Assembly: GCF_017874215.1 (NCBI RefSeq)
Contig: NZ_JAGGLB010000006.1
Span: 62,001 to 126,000 of the forward strand
DNA: 64,000 bases
Source of the DNA: Paenibacillus eucommiae
Lineage (GTDB): Bacteria; Bacillota; Bacilli; Paenibacillales; NBRC-103111
Direction of reading: 5' to 3'
Part shown: in pieces, positions 1-9,900 of the stretch
Layout: each line of letters starts with the position of its first letter
How positions within the stretch are numbered: the first letter of the stretch is position 1
Notes under the pieces: generated by a model
The model's input: only the letters and a program-made list of their open reading frames with translations
What the model was told of the DNA's origin: nothing
The model's database searches: none
Translations under genes and position numbers: made by a program

Positions 1-1053
1 GCTGCGTACATGGACAACCAAGGCAAATATGAGGAGTCACGGCCGCTGTGGGAAGAGATTCACCGGATGAACGGGATGTACGATCGCGCCTACCTGGGCA
101 TGGCAAAGGCGATGTACAAGGAAGGTGAGTATCAGCAAGCGATGGCGTATTTTGATCAGGCGGAGGATAAAGAGGGGTATTCCGAATCGTTCTGGCAGGT
201 GCGCATGAACTTGTTGCTGCGCTACTTTGGAACAGGGATGACGGTCCTGGTGCTCCTTATTATTGGCCTGATTATTTATCGTAAAATAAGGCGGAGCTAC
301 AAGTCACGTTTACTGGCTGACGGCATGCCGGAGGAGAAAGTGTCTATTCGCCCGGAGCCAGGGGAGGAAGCATCTAGGGAAGCATCTAAGGAAGCATCGG
401 GATCGGCAGCGGGAGGGGAAGTATGGCGGGCATGGACAGAGCCCTGGAGACAGATGTTCGCCATGCTGCGCCATCCGATGAATGGAATGTACGATATCGC
501 TGAATCCAGAGAGGTCAGATGGCGGTTTGCACTTATGTTTGTGGTGCTTGGGTTTGTCGTCGTCATCGCTGGTAAGGCGGTCGTGAGTCTTCTGTTTGCC
601 TCGCAGCGGTTCGGCTCGCTGGATATAACGATGGAGGCCATGACATTTTTCCTGCCGTGGTTGTCCTGGGTGATTGCTAATTATTTGACAGGATCGGTTA
701 TGCGGGGGGAAGGGACGTTTGGCAAGGTCGTAGTCGTGAACAGCTATGCGATAGCCCCTTATGTACTTTTTCTGCTTCCTGTTCAATGGTTATCGAATGT
801 GCTGACGCTGCAGGAAGGGATATTCTACCATGCGGCGATGTATGGGATTGGCATCTGGGTGTTTATTCTGATCTTTATCGGCAGCCAGACTGTGCATAAT
901 TATAATTTAAAAGAGGCGATCGGGATGATGTCCGTGTCCGTGGTTACACTCGTTTGCCTGTGGGTATTTGGTTTTGTGCTTATCGGATTGCTCTACCAGG
1001 CGACCGACTTCGTAACGGGATTTGGGAGGGAGGTGTGGGAGCGTGTTCGATAA
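1..1053 (+). CDS. YIP1-family membrane protein, 5' end outside the window
   Basis: The frame is open from the first base, so the N-terminus is missing. The first 70 residues are hydrophilic and TPR-like (alternating helices with ALGMAKAMYKEGEYQQAM-type spacing). A membrane segment follows (TVLVLLIIGLIIYRKIRR), then an acidic linker, then a C-terminal block of about five hydrophobic helices beginning near WRQMFAMLRHPMNGMYDI, which looks like a YIP1 domain. From general knowledge of Paenibacillus, such proteins commonly precede a DUF5696 gene and two sugar permeases, as here. The role is unknown; it may be an accessory membrane protein of the transporter. The stop overlaps the likely start of the next gene, so the two are translationally coupled. 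Confidence 0.75.
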   Translation, partial: AAYMDNQGKYEESRPLWEEIHRMNGMYDRAYLGMAKAMYKEGEYQQAMAYFDQAEDKEGYSESFWQVRMNLLLRYFGTGMTVLVLLIIGLIIYRKIRRSYKSRLLADGMPEEKVSIRPEPGEEASREASKEASGSAAGGEVWRAWTEPWRQMFAMLRHPMNGMYDIAESREVRWRFALMFVVLGFVVVIAGKAVVSLLFASQRFGSLDITMEAMTFFLPWLSWVIANYLTGSVMRGEGTFGKVVVVNSYAIAPYVLFLLPVQWLSNVLTLQEGIFYHAAMYGIGIWVFILIFIGSQTVHNYNLKEAIGMMSVSVVTLVCLWVFGFVLIGLLYQATDFVTGFGREVWERVR

Positions 1054-3331
1054 AGCGGTAAATGGCTTCAAACGATGGAGTTGGAGAAAAATAACGCTGT
1101 GGATAGCTGTATGCATCCTGTTGGCGGCCACGTTGGTCTGGTTGCTTAACCGCCCAGCATCAGTCGTGACGAATGCAGGCAATCACGCCACTTCCAGCGC
1201 ACTGGAATTCATCTCCAGTCTGAACGTTACAGCGGCAGTGCCCGAAGAAGAGTCTCGTTATTCCGAAGGCACACAATGGTTCAAAGCGCACGAAGAGCAA
1301 TCCATGATCTTGTGGTTTGATCCGAAGAAAGGGCAAATTGCCGTTGAGGACAGACGCAGCGGGAAGCTCTGGTCAAGTAATCCGGGCCCGGAGGTGCTGG
1401 CTCAGGAAAGTACGGTTGGCATATGGCGCTCTAATTTGGAGTCTCCTTTTATCTTCAATTATTTTGACGATAAGAAAAAGAATTTGTTAAATTCCAACAC
1501 ACAGGAACATCCGACTACAGTAGAATGGGCAAAAATTGATCAGGGGGTAGCCCTCTGTTACAAGATCGATGATCTTGGCTTCCAGATTTATGTGGAATAC
1601 CGCCTGGATAAGGGGCAATTGACCGCTCATATTCCCCAATTAGGGATCGTGGAAACGAAAACGCATCTTTTAACAGAATTAGATCTGCTGCCGTTTATGG
1701 GAGCTGCACCGAACAAATCTGATGGCTATTTGCTGGTGCCTGACGGTCCGGGCGGCTTGATTCGATTCAATAAGGAAGGGCTTGAACTGATCAATTCCTA
1801 CAGTGCCCCTGTATATGGTCTTGATTGGGCTGTTCCCAGCAACACTTTTTTTACAAGAAGGACACCAATCTCTTACCCGGTATTCGGTATTAACGCGGGT
1901 GATGGCGGCTACGTGGCTATCATTGAGGAAGGGGCTGCAAGGGCGAATGTAGTAGCGACCCCGGCTGGCATCGTGACCCCATTCAATGAAGCGCATGCCA
2001 AGTTTGTGCTCCGCAGATACTACAATCAGCCGTCGGGCTTGACGACCAGTAAGTTAGGCTATGACAAGAAGCTTCCACAAGAAGCGATCTCGGTCCGCTA
2101 CATCTTTCTGGAGCAAGCGAATGCAGATTACGTGGGAATGGCAGAAGCATACCGTGGCTATTTAATGGAACATCGCAGCATAGTGCGGCTTGATTCGGGG
2201 CTGGAGCGTTCTCCGATGCAGCTCCAGTTCGTGATAGGTTCAAGCGAAGCCTCACCGTTAGGTGAGAAGCTCAGGATGGCTACCACGTTTGCCCAAGTGG
2301 AGGAGATCGTTCAAAGGCTTGCTGAGCGGGGTGTTACCGGGATCGAGGTTGGGCTGAATGGCTGGCAGAACGGCGGTGATCCGGGACAATTACCAAAGCG
2401 CTTTCCGGTTGAAGCGGATGCTGGAGGCGAGGCGGGGCTGCGGCAGCTGATTGCTAAGCTGCAATTGCAGGGCGTTAAGGTCAGCCTAAGCGATCGGATT
2501 GATATCGCTTCCGATTCGAGGAAGAGCGGGTTTTCCCCTTCCAAGGACGGCATTCGTGCCATTACAGGCATCCCGACCACATTTACGAATCCTGCAGGAA
2601 ACACTTTTTCTCTAATTAGTCCGATAATAAATCTACAGAAGTATATGCCTAAGCTCGTGAGCGAATGGAAGAAGCTCGGCATTGAAGGTGCTCATTTGGT
2701 TGATCTGGGAAACAAGCTGTACAGCGATTTTCATCCGCAGCACACGTTGACCCGTCAGGATTCCATGTCTGTCGTCGGGCAAATGGCGGATACGGTGCGC
2801 GGAGCACTTGGGAACGTAAAGGTATCCGGAGGATTTGACTATTTACTCGGTCACGTGGACCATATGTTCAATTTTCCGCTGGAATATAATTTTGATCTGA
2901 TTATTGATGAGCAGGTGCCATTTTATCCGATTGCCGTACATGGTCTTGTAGCCTATTCGTCGGCTCCCGCTAATTTGCGTGAGGATCAGTCGATGCAGTT
3001 TTTACGGGATATTGAGTATGGGGCTGTTCCCCTATTTACTTTAACGCATGCAGATCCGCGGATTTTGAAAAAAACGTCTTATAGCAACTTGTTCAGTTCC
3101 CAATTTGATGTACTCGAAGAGCAGATTTTGGCTGAATACGAGGCGCAGTTGGCGACTGGGGTTAGAAACAGCTTTATTACCGGGCATCGGAAGCTGGCTG
3201 ATGGTGTGTACGAGACCGAGTATGAGAGCGGGCAGCGCGTCCGGGTCAATTATAAGGACCAGCCTTATCGCGGGGATGGGTTTGAGATTAAGCCTTTGTA
3301 CTATCAGGTTTCAGAGAAAGGGGGGCGATGA
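1043..3331 (+). CDS. DUF5696 domain-containing protein, membrane anchored
   Basis: 762 residues. One N-terminal membrane segment (ITLWIAVCILLAATLVWLL) anchors a large extracytoplasmic domain. The middle and C-terminal parts read like a TIM-barrel glycoside-processing fold (GVTGIEVGLNGWQNGG, KVSLSDRIDI, then GAHLVDLGNKLYSDF), consistent with the DUF5696 family found next to sugar ABC permeases. No catalytic assignment can be made from sequence alone. I place the start at GTG 1043 because GGGAGGGAGGTG at 1024-1035 is well spaced for it; an in-frame TTG at 1022 lies inside that site. The start overlaps the upstream stop by 11 bp. The stop overlaps the downstream permease start as ATGA, so the cluster is one operon. 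Confidence 0.82.
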   Translation: MFDKAVNGFKRWSWRKITLWIAVCILLAATLVWLLNRPASVVTNAGNHATSSALEFISSLNVTAAVPEEESRYSEGTQWFKAHEEQSMILWFDPKKGQIAVEDRRSGKLWSSNPGPEVLAQESTVGIWRSNLESPFIFNYFDDKKKNLLNSNTQEHPTTVEWAKIDQGVALCYKIDDLGFQIYVEYRLDKGQLTAHIPQLGIVETKTHLLTELDLLPFMGAAPNKSDGYLLVPDGPGGLIRFNKEGLELINSYSAPVYGLDWAVPSNTFFTRRTPISYPVFGINAGDGGYVAIIEEGAARANVVATPAGIVTPFNEAHAKFVLRRYYNQPSGLTTSKLGYDKKLPQEAISVRYIFLEQANADYVGMAEAYRGYLMEHRSIVRLDSGLERSPMQLQFVIGSSEASPLGEKLRMATTFAQVEEIVQRLAERGVTGIEVGLNGWQNGGDPGQLPKRFPVEADAGGEAGLRQLIAKLQLQGVKVSLSDRIDIASDSRKSGFSPSKDGIRAITGIPTTFTNPAGNTFSLISPIINLQKYMPKLVSEWKKLGIEGAHLVDLGNKLYSDFHPQHTLTRQDSMSVVGQMADTVRGALGNVKVSGGFDYLLGHVDHMFNFPLEYNFDLIIDEQVPFYPIAVHGLVAYSSAPANLREDQSMQFLRDIEYGAVPLFTLTHADPRILKKTSYSNLFSSQFDVLEEQILAEYEAQLATGVRNSFITGHRKLADGVYETEYESGQRVRVNYKDQPYRGDGFEIKPLYYQVSEKGGR

Positions 3332-4254
3332 GCCGGATGAAGACGCATATGGAAATGAGCAGAGAAGAACATGTCCGGCAAAAAAGAAGGCAGTCCTTCA
3401 GAGAAGCCCGGCGCGGCTATATGTTTCTGCTGCCTTGGCTGATCGGGATTGCCACATTCGTTGCCTACCCGCTGCTATATTCATTTTATATCAGTTTTCA
3501 CAAGGTTGGCGTCAAGCAGGATGGCTCTGGGCTGAAATATGATTTTGTCGGCATGACCAACTATAAGTATGCCTTTGTGTTTGACAATGTCTTTCCGGTC
3601 GAGATGCTTCTCTTTATGCGGGAAGTGCTGCTGGTCGTGCCAATTACCGTTATTTTCGCCCTCCTTATTTCGATTATGCTGAACCAGAAGTTCAAGGGCA
3701 GGATGCTCTTTCGGGCCGTGTTTTTTCTGCCTGTTATTTTTGCATCGGGACAGGTGCTGCTCGAATTGTTCAATCAAGGGCAAGGCTCCTTGCCCTTTGT
3801 GGAGCAATACAATGTGGCAGATATTATCTACGATGTGCTTCCGGTTACGGCGGCGGATACGGTTATGGACCTGTTGGGTAAATTCGTCATTATCCTCTGG
3901 TTTTCCGGTGTGCAAATCATTTTGTTTCTGGCCGCTTTCCAGACGATCTCCAGATCGACTTACGAAGCAGCGCAAATTGACGGGGCAACGCCGTGGGAGT
4001 CGTTCTGGAAAATTACATTTCCAGCGGTCACGCCATTTATTATTTTGAACCTGATCTACACACTCATTGAGCAGTCCTCCAACCCGTTTAACCCTGTCTT
4101 AAAGCATATTTTACAAAACACGAGTGATGTAAAAACAGGCTATGGCTACGCCAGTGCGCTAGGTTGGATCTATTTTGCATTTATTATGATTCCTATTGGA
4201 ATTCTTGTTTACATCGCGAGGGTTCAGAGCCGGAAAAAGGAGGAAGCGCAATGA
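3328..4254 (+). CDS. CUT1 sugar ABC transporter permease (MalF type)
   Basis: 308 residues with six or so membrane helices (for example MFLLPWLIGIATFVAYPLLY). The cytoplasmic EAA loop that contacts the ATPase reads YEAAQIDGATPWESFWKITF. It forms the membrane channel with the product of the next gene. The start ATG 3328 overlaps the upstream TGA, with GAAAGGGGGGCG just before it. No ATPase or solute-binding gene is visible on this side; the binding protein is probably upstream of the window. The substrate is unknown, but the DUF5696 partner suggests an oligosaccharide. Confidence 0.9.
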   Translation: MSRMKTHMEMSREEHVRQKRRQSFREARRGYMFLLPWLIGIATFVAYPLLYSFYISFHKVGVKQDGSGLKYDFVGMTNYKYAFVFDNVFPVEMLLFMREVLLVVPITVIFALLISIMLNQKFKGRMLFRAVFFLPVIFASGQVLLELFNQGQGSLPFVEQYNVADIIYDVLPVTAADTVMDLLGKFVIILWFSGVQIILFLAAFQTISRSTYEAAQIDGATPWESFWKITFPAVTPFIILNLIYTLIEQSSNPFNPVLKHILQNTSDVKTGYGYASALGWIYFAFIMIPIGILVYIARVQSRKKEEAQ

Positions 4255-5333
4255 AGGTTCCAGAGCTGCCGACTGGCGACAAACGAAAGAGCAGCGGCTT
4301 GTTACGCTGGGGAATGGGAAGTAAGGGAAGCAAGGGAAGTACGGAAACTGTGGGAAATGCGGGGAACCTGGGAAGTGGGCCTTGGCGAGAGAAGCTGAGG
4401 GCAAGCGCGGGGGTACAGAAAACCCGCATGCTTATTTTGGGACGTCATTTCAATGATGGCTGGATATTTAAGCTGGCGATCTATATCATTCTCTCCGCCG
4501 CTGCGTTATTGTATCTGAATCCGATCGTCTATATGCTGACGACATCTTTAAAGCAAGCGGCTGATCTTGTTGATCCAACGATTCAGTGGCTGCCGAGCAA
4601 GCTGGAATGGTCCAATTATGCGAGTGCCATCATTGGACTTAAATACTGGAAGTCGCTTATGCACACCGCATGGATCTCGACCGCTGCTTCCTTTCTCCAA
4701 ATGGTGTCGTGCGCCATTACCGGATACGCCTTTGCCAGAATGCGGATTCCAGGGAAGTCTTTGCTCTTCTTCATTGTATTGCTAACGTTTCTGATCCCGC
4801 CACAAACGTTGTCGATTCCGCTTCATGTGCTCTACTCCAAGCTCGGCTGGCTGAATACACCGCTGCCTTTGCTGGTGCCAGCCCTGTTTGCACAAGGGTT
4901 GAAGGGAGCCTTGTTTATTATTATTTTTCGCCAGTTTTTTGCCACCTTGCCGAAGGAGCTGGAAGAGTCTGCCCGCATGGATGGAGCCGGATCACTGAAG
5001 ACCTTCTGGCGCATTATGCTGCCCTTGGCCAGACCAGCGCTGCTGATTGTCTTCTTGTTTTCCTTCGTCTGGCATTGGAACGACTTTTACGAGCCAGCCT
5101 TATATTTAAAAAACGGAGATTTTACTTTACTAGCGCAAAGCATGCAGTTTTTACAAGGCAATTTAAATGCATCTGTTGCCACCGGATCTGCCATGGGCGG
5201 AGCCTCCTTTACACTGAACGAGTCCATTACGATGGCTGCAGCCTTCCTGATTATTGCGCCGCCGCTGCTTGTGTATATGTTCGCCCAAAGATATTTTGTT
5301 GAGGGCATTGAGCGTACGGGTATAGTGGAGTGA
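4251..5333 (+). CDS. CUT1 sugar ABC transporter permease (MalG type)
   Basis: 360 residues. The usual MalG fold follows an unusually long polar N-terminal extension of about 70 residues rich in Gly and Ser (GSKGSKGSTETVGNAGNLGS), which most family members lack. The EAA loop reads LEESARMDGAGSLKTFWRIM, and the protein ends FAQRYFVEGIERTGIVE, typical of the family. The start ATG 4251 is chosen over the upstream in-frame ATG 4164 because GGAGGAAGCGCA precedes it and it overlaps the previous stop as ATGA. A strong terminator follows directly, so this is the last gene of the operon. Confidence 0.88.
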   Translation: MKVPELPTGDKRKSSGLLRWGMGSKGSKGSTETVGNAGNLGSGPWREKLRASAGVQKTRMLILGRHFNDGWIFKLAIYIILSAAALLYLNPIVYMLTTSLKQAADLVDPTIQWLPSKLEWSNYASAIIGLKYWKSLMHTAWISTAASFLQMVSCAITGYAFARMRIPGKSLLFFIVLLTFLIPPQTLSIPLHVLYSKLGWLNTPLPLLVPALFAQGLKGALFIIIFRQFFATLPKELEESARMDGAGSLKTFWRIMLPLARPALLIVFLFSFVWHWNDFYEPALYLKNGDFTLLAQSMQFLQGNLNASVATGSAMGGASFTLNESITMAAAFLIIAPPLLVYMFAQRYFVEGIERTGIVE

Positions 5334-5336
5334 TGC

Positions 5337-5375
5337 AGAACTGCCTATCCGGTTAGCCGGAGGGCAGTTCTTTTT
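5337..5375 (+). terminator. Rho-independent terminator of the first permease operon
   Basis: Arms AGAACTGCC (5337-5345) and GGCAGTTCT (5363-5371) are perfectly complementary, with a short inner CCGG/CCGG pairing, followed by TTTTT. It lies 3 bp after the permease stop. Confidence 0.9.
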
Positions 5376-5469
5376 ATGACGATATGACCTTGCATCCTCC
5401 CAATCTCCAAGGGAATCAGAGAGGATGTTGGAAGCCCTTTTCCGGCGAAATGGGCATGTGCTTCTTCAC

Positions 5470-5609
5470 TTAACGATGTTTTTCATCGTTAAAAGAGGTC
5501 GGATGGCCCTCTCTCAGGGTGAAAAACAGGGATTTAACGATGAAAAACATCGTTAAAGTAAGGATATAGAGAGGACCTGATGCTTTTAACGATGAAAATC
5601 ATCGTTAAA
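5470..5609 (+). repeat. Hairpin array A (three units)
   Basis: Three palindromes: 5470-5492 (TTAACGATG, loop TTTTT, CATCGTTAA), 5533-5557 (TTTAACGATG, loop AAAAA, CATCGTTAAA) and 5585-5609 (same arms, loop AAAAT). Comparison with arrays D and F suggests that the second of four usual units has been lost by deletion between 5492 and 5533. The array forms the 5' part of composite repeat A. It lies in the non-coding stretch 5334-5928, which otherwise holds the terminator above and structured core A. Confidence 0.92.
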
Positions 5610-5639
5610 GTTCGTCAAAGTAGCAGATCCTCTCGGTTG

Positions 5640-5960
5640 TGCCTGCTGGCGGGGCCGATCTTCAGTCCCAGCGGCTTGGCCCGAGGGGAAATCTCCTTCA
5701 ATCCAGAGAATAACCCTTGCAGGCAGTCAGTTTGAGCCTGGTGTTCGTGCCATTCGTGCGATTGTAGCTAAAGAGAGGGAATGGCTGTGGGCGGAAGAGC
5801 GGAAGCGTCCGCCTTTAAAGATTTGTTCCATCCCCCTCATCCATTCCATTCAAGGGAACAAATTTTTAACATCGGCTGGAGCCTACATCCCTTCCCTCCG
5901 CAACGCTCCCACATCACGAACATGTTCCTCAAAGGATGCTGCAAGGTGCTTCTTTTTTAT
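5640..5960 (+). repeat. Composite repeat A, linker and structured core
   Basis: Three 9-bp units run from 5743 (GTTCGTGCC, ATTCGTGCG, ATTGTAGCT). The branched core is 5775-5899: left arm GAGGGAATGGCTGTGGG, a side hairpin GCGGAAGAGC..GCGTCCGC, and inner arms TTTAAAGATTTGTTCC and GGAACAAATTTTTAA. The right outer arm has decayed (GCCTACATCCCTTCCCTC) and no longer pairs fully. A terminator remnant (GGATGC, GGTGCTTC, then six T) at 5934-5958 overlaps the last codons of the minus-strand AraC gene. What is directly seen is sequence repetition and pairing potential; expression as RNA is not shown. Confidence 0.85.
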
Positions 5961-6825
5961 CTTTAATCCGGTATTGTCTGGGGGTAAGACCAATCTTCTT
6001 CTTGAACATGGAATGAAAAAACTTAAGATCGTGATAGCCGACAAGGTAGGCGATTTCATTGATTTTCTTGTTGGTAGTGCGCAGCAGCTCACAGCTTTTG
6101 TTCATACGAAGGTTCTGGACATATTCGACAAAGGTTTGCCCGGTTTGCTCCTTAAACAAGCGGGTGAATTGTCGGCTGCTTCTTCCGCATAATGCGGAAA
6201 TTTGCTCCAGGGTCAGAGAGGTGTGAAAATGCTCGTCGATATAACGGATAGCCTGATCAAGCTCAGGAAACGGATAGGCTTTGGCCGCTTGAGCCGCATG
6301 CCGATACCTGTCCAGCTGGACAAGCAACTGCAGCAGTAACGTAAAGCGCATTAAAGGAAAGCCGCTTTCGCGGTGGTAAAATTCCTGATACAGTTTATTG
6401 AACAGGCTGGAGAGTTCACTGCCCTGCTCCCTGAAATGGAGGCAGGTCTCCGGTGCAGGCTGCAGAACATACTGAACGGCTTGCTCCAGAAAGTCGTCGA
6501 TCGGATACGCTTCGCTGAATTTGATAATGGGCTCCAACTGAAACAAGCAATTGTAGACGATAAGTGGCTGTCGTTGATCGGCTGAATAGGGCCGAAAAAC
6601 ATGTGAAGCGCCTATGGGAATAATGAACAGGTCCCCTTTGGAGATGGGGATAATATCATCGTTGAAGTAATGAAAGCCTTTGCCCTCGCTGACATAGCAA
6701 ATCTCCACAAAGTCATGCGTATGCTGGATAATATCGAATGCTTCATTTTGCTTGTTGACATAAATCGGAACGGTGTGAAAAAATTCCTCGCCTTTTGACT
6801 CAATAATCACTTTTGAGATCGTCAT
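5929..6825 (-). CDS. AraC-family regulator with N-terminal cupin domain (module 1)
   Basis: 298 residues. The N-terminal half is a cupin-like sensing domain (HTHDFVEICYVSEGKGFHYF, then GDLFIIPIGASHVFRP). The C-terminal 100 residues hold two helix-turn-helix motifs (TLEQISALCGRSSRQFTRLF and INEIAYLVGYHDLKFF, then LTPRQYR), as in AraC/XylS activators. The start at 6825 is preferred over an in-frame ATG at 6939 because GGGGAG precedes it and its N-terminus (MTISKVIIESKG) aligns with the paralogue at 11067-11990. It is divergent from the glycosidase at 6984, its probable target. The residues after QYR differ from the paralogue and are encoded inside the 3' end of composite repeat A. Confidence 0.9.
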   Translation of the reverse strand: MTISKVIIESKGEEFFHTVPIYVNKQNEAFDIIQHTHDFVEICYVSEGKGFHYFNDDIIPISKGDLFIIPIGASHVFRPYSADQRQPLIVYNCLFQLEPIIKFSEAYPIDDFLEQAVQYVLQPAPETCLHFREQGSELSSLFNKLYQEFYHRESGFPLMRFTLLLQLLVQLDRYRHAAQAAKAYPFPELDQAIRYIDEHFHTSLTLEQISALCGRSSRQFTRLFKEQTGQTFVEYVQNLRMNKSCELLRTTNKKINEIAYLVGYHDLKFFHSMFKKKIGLTPRQYRIKDKKEAPCSIL

Positions 6826-6879
6826 GACTTCACGCTCCCCAACAAGGTCGAATTCGGTTTCCTTGCTTCTATCATACGC

Positions 6880-6906
6880 GAAATGTCCTGAATAGCCTAT
6901 AGAAAT
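6880..6906. promoter_or_regulatory. Candidate AraC operator, module 1
   Basis: A 27-bp block (GAAATGTC, two variable bases, GAATAGCCTATA, one variable base, AAAT) lies between the divergent AraC gene and glycosidase. The same block, 24 of 27 bases identical, lies at 12065-12091 between the paralogous AraC gene and its target. Conservation in otherwise different spacers, next to paralogous regulators, suggests the binding site. This is inference. Confidence 0.65.
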
Positions 6907-6983
6907 TTCCCGAAAGCCCCTGATAATTTGGCAGTGCACAGCTTATAGTAGAAAGCAGGTAGATATGTAAAGGGGTGACTGAC

Positions 6984-9900
6984 TTGACAAGGCGAGTAGA
7001 GCAAGTATTTCAAGAATTTCAACATCCATCCTCCAAGTTTCGCGGCAAGCCGTTCTGGTCCTGGAATGGCAAGCTGGAGAAGGAGGAACTGCTGCGGCAA
7101 ATTGGCGTGATGCAGCAAATGGGGCTTGGCGGGTTTACGATGCATTCCCGCACAGGGCTGGCAACGGAATATTTGAGTGAAGAATGGTTTGAACTGATCG
7201 AGGCTTGCGCCGCAGAAGGAGAACGCTTGGGACTGGAAGCCTGGCTGTATGACGAGGACCGTTGGCCCAGCGGCTCTGCCGGGGGGATGGTGACTGAGGA
7301 TGAACAATACCGGATGAAGTATTTGATGCTGGATGTTGTGCCTGCAGCTTCTTTTGAGTGGACGACGGACACTGTCGCGGCCTTTGAGGCAGACCTTGAT
7401 GGGGTGCGTTTGCAGCGATATGAGGCCTTGAATAAGGGGGATTCGCCTTCACCGGACAGCACGGTGCTTGTATTCCGGGTAGAGAGTATGCGGGCGTCCA
7501 GCTTTTTTAACGGCAATTGTTATTTGGATACGATGAAAAAGGAAGCTGCGGAAAAATTCATTGAGTCCACGCATGAGAAGTACAAGCAAAGGATGGGAGA
7601 GCGCTTCGGCAAGTCCATACAGGCTATTTTCACAGATGAGCCCTATCGCGGGGAAGTGATGTCGAATGTGTGCCGGGACAATTCCAATCCGGAATGGGGC
7701 ATACCTTGGACGGAGGCGCTGTTCCACGAGTTTCAGGAGCGCTTTCAGTATGATTTGAGGCTCCGCTTGCCGGAGGTGTTTCTGTTATATGGCGATGAGG
7801 AAATGTCCGAAGTGAAATGGCATTATATGGAGCTGATTCAGCAGCTGTTTCTGAACAATTTCGCCAAGCCGCTGTATGACTGGTGCCGGGAAAACAAGCT
7901 TTTGCTCACGGGGCATGTTTGGCATGAGGATTCTTTAACCGCCCAGACGATTCCCTGCGGCTCGGTCATGCGTTATTACGAATATATGGACATTCCGGGA
8001 GTCGACGTCTTGACGGAAAACAACCGCAATTACTGGATCGTCAAGCAGCTGACCTCCGCTGCCCGGCAGCTCGGGAAACATTGGCTGCTATCCGAGCTGT
8101 ACGGCTGTACAGGCTGGCAGATGTCCTTCGAAAGCCATAAGCGGGTAGGCGATTGGCAGGCATTGTTCGGCATCAATGTGCGTTCCCATCATTTGAGCTG
8201 GTATACGATGAAGGGAGAAGCGAAGCGGGATTATCCGGGCAGTATTTTTCATCAATCCGCCTGGTGGGAAGACTATGCTTATGTGGAAAGTTATTTCGCC
8301 CGCATAGGGGCGGCCATGAGCGAAGGTACCGCGTGCTGCGATACCCTTGTGATGAATCCGGTGGAAAGCGTCTGGGGACAAGTACACCCGGGCTGGACGC
8401 GTGACTTTAAACCGTTGTCAGCCAGCATTCAGCAGTTGGAAACCCGCTATGAGCAGATGTTCCACTGGCTGTCAGGGGCTCAGATTGACTTTGATTACGG
8501 GGACGAAGAGATGCTTTCCCGTCTGGGCCATGTAGGCCGCGATGAAGCAGGTCTTCCTTATCTGCAGCTAGGAGAGGCCCGGTATAAGCAGGTTGTAATA
8601 GCAGGCATGACGACCATTCGCTCCACCACCTTGCAGCTGTTATCTGCATTTATGGAGCAGGGAGGCAAAGTTATTTTTGCCGGGGACGCTCCCGCTTATG
8701 TCGATGCGCGCCGGTCGGAGCAGGCTGAAATGCTAAGCGGGCAGGGGCTGCGCGTCACTTTTGAGCAGCAGGCGGTTACAGCGGCCTGCGAGCAGGGCAT
8801 CGGCCGGAGGGTGAAGCTGTGCGACAAGCTAACAGGGCAAGCCATCACAGATATTTATGTGCAGGTGAAAGAGCTTGATGACGCGCTATTCGTGCTCGCC
8901 GTCAATATGAACGGGACGCGGGAATACGAGCAGGTGCTGGTTACCGTAGAAGGAAGCGACGGATTTGTGCAGGAGTGGCATTGCCAAGATGGAACTCGCT
9001 CCGCGATCACAAGTGTGCCGGTTAGCGGTGAACGCGAAGCGCAGGGAATCGAGTTCGGCACGCGCTTTTATCCTGGGGGCGAGAGACTGTTTGTCATGAT
9101 GAAGCAGCAGGACCCGGAGCTGACTGAACAACAGGTGTTTAGGGACACCAAGACGATAGCTTTGGCAGAGTCCTATGCGTATGCTTTGAACGAGCCGAAC
9201 GTGCTTGTGCTTGATCGGGTTCGCTATCAGGTACAGGGCGAGTGGATGCCGGAGACGGATGTGCTGAAGGCCGACCAGGAGATCAGACGCCGTCTGCAGC
9301 TTCCGCTGAGGGGCGGCGAAATGGTGCAGCCGTGGTTCAGAGAGCTGCTGGAGCAAAAGCAAGCCGAAGCGATCGGAAGCGGTGGCAGTGGGGGTGACGG
9401 TAGCATCGGCGGCAGGGGCAGTAACTTCAGTCGCGTGGACAGCAAGTTGAGCGAGGAGGCCTGCATCACGCTTGTATACGAATTTGACGTAGAGGTGCTG
9501 CCGCAGCAGGATCTGGAGCTTGTCGCGGAAAATCCCGAGCTGTTTACCGTTAAGGTTAACGGCGTAGAGCTCAATACCGGCGATTCGCAGTTCTGGATCG
9601 ATGTATGCTTCAAGCGCGTTCGTTTGCCGATCGGGCTGATCCAAGAAGGGCGCAACGAGATTGCTCTTACAGCGCAGTTCCACGAGGGAGTCGACCTCGA
9701 AGCTATTTATGTATTGGGCGGTTTCGGGGTCAAGCTGGAAGGGACGCACAGAACGATAGTCCGGCTTCCTGAGCGACTTGCGGCTCAAGACCTCACGTCT
9801 CAGGGACTGCCATTTTATTCTGGTAAAATTACCTATAGGCTTGAAGGAACTGCGGAAACAGGTCTAGCTGAAATCAGTTTGCCTGGAAGTCCGGATCATA

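Noticed and set aside
310..786. 158-codon minus-strand frame opposite the YIP1 gene
   Set aside because: Low-complexity Arg/Cys/His-rich translation typical of an antisense shadow.
4670..5302. 210-codon plus-strand frame overlapping the MalG-type permease
   Set aside because: Alternate-frame shadow; the permease frame has the EAA loop and membrane helices.
5781..5966. Small peptide frame beginning MAVGGRA in the composite repeats
   Set aside because: The N-terminal frame recurs in copies A, B, E and F because the paired stem sequence is conserved, but the C-terminal reading differs, copy D is out of frame, and AGAGAGG sits only about 2 bp from the ATG.
8886..9788. 300-codon minus-strand frame inside the GH106-like gene
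   Set aside because: Shadow of a long GC-rich coding sequence; the plus-strand protein has clear family motifs.
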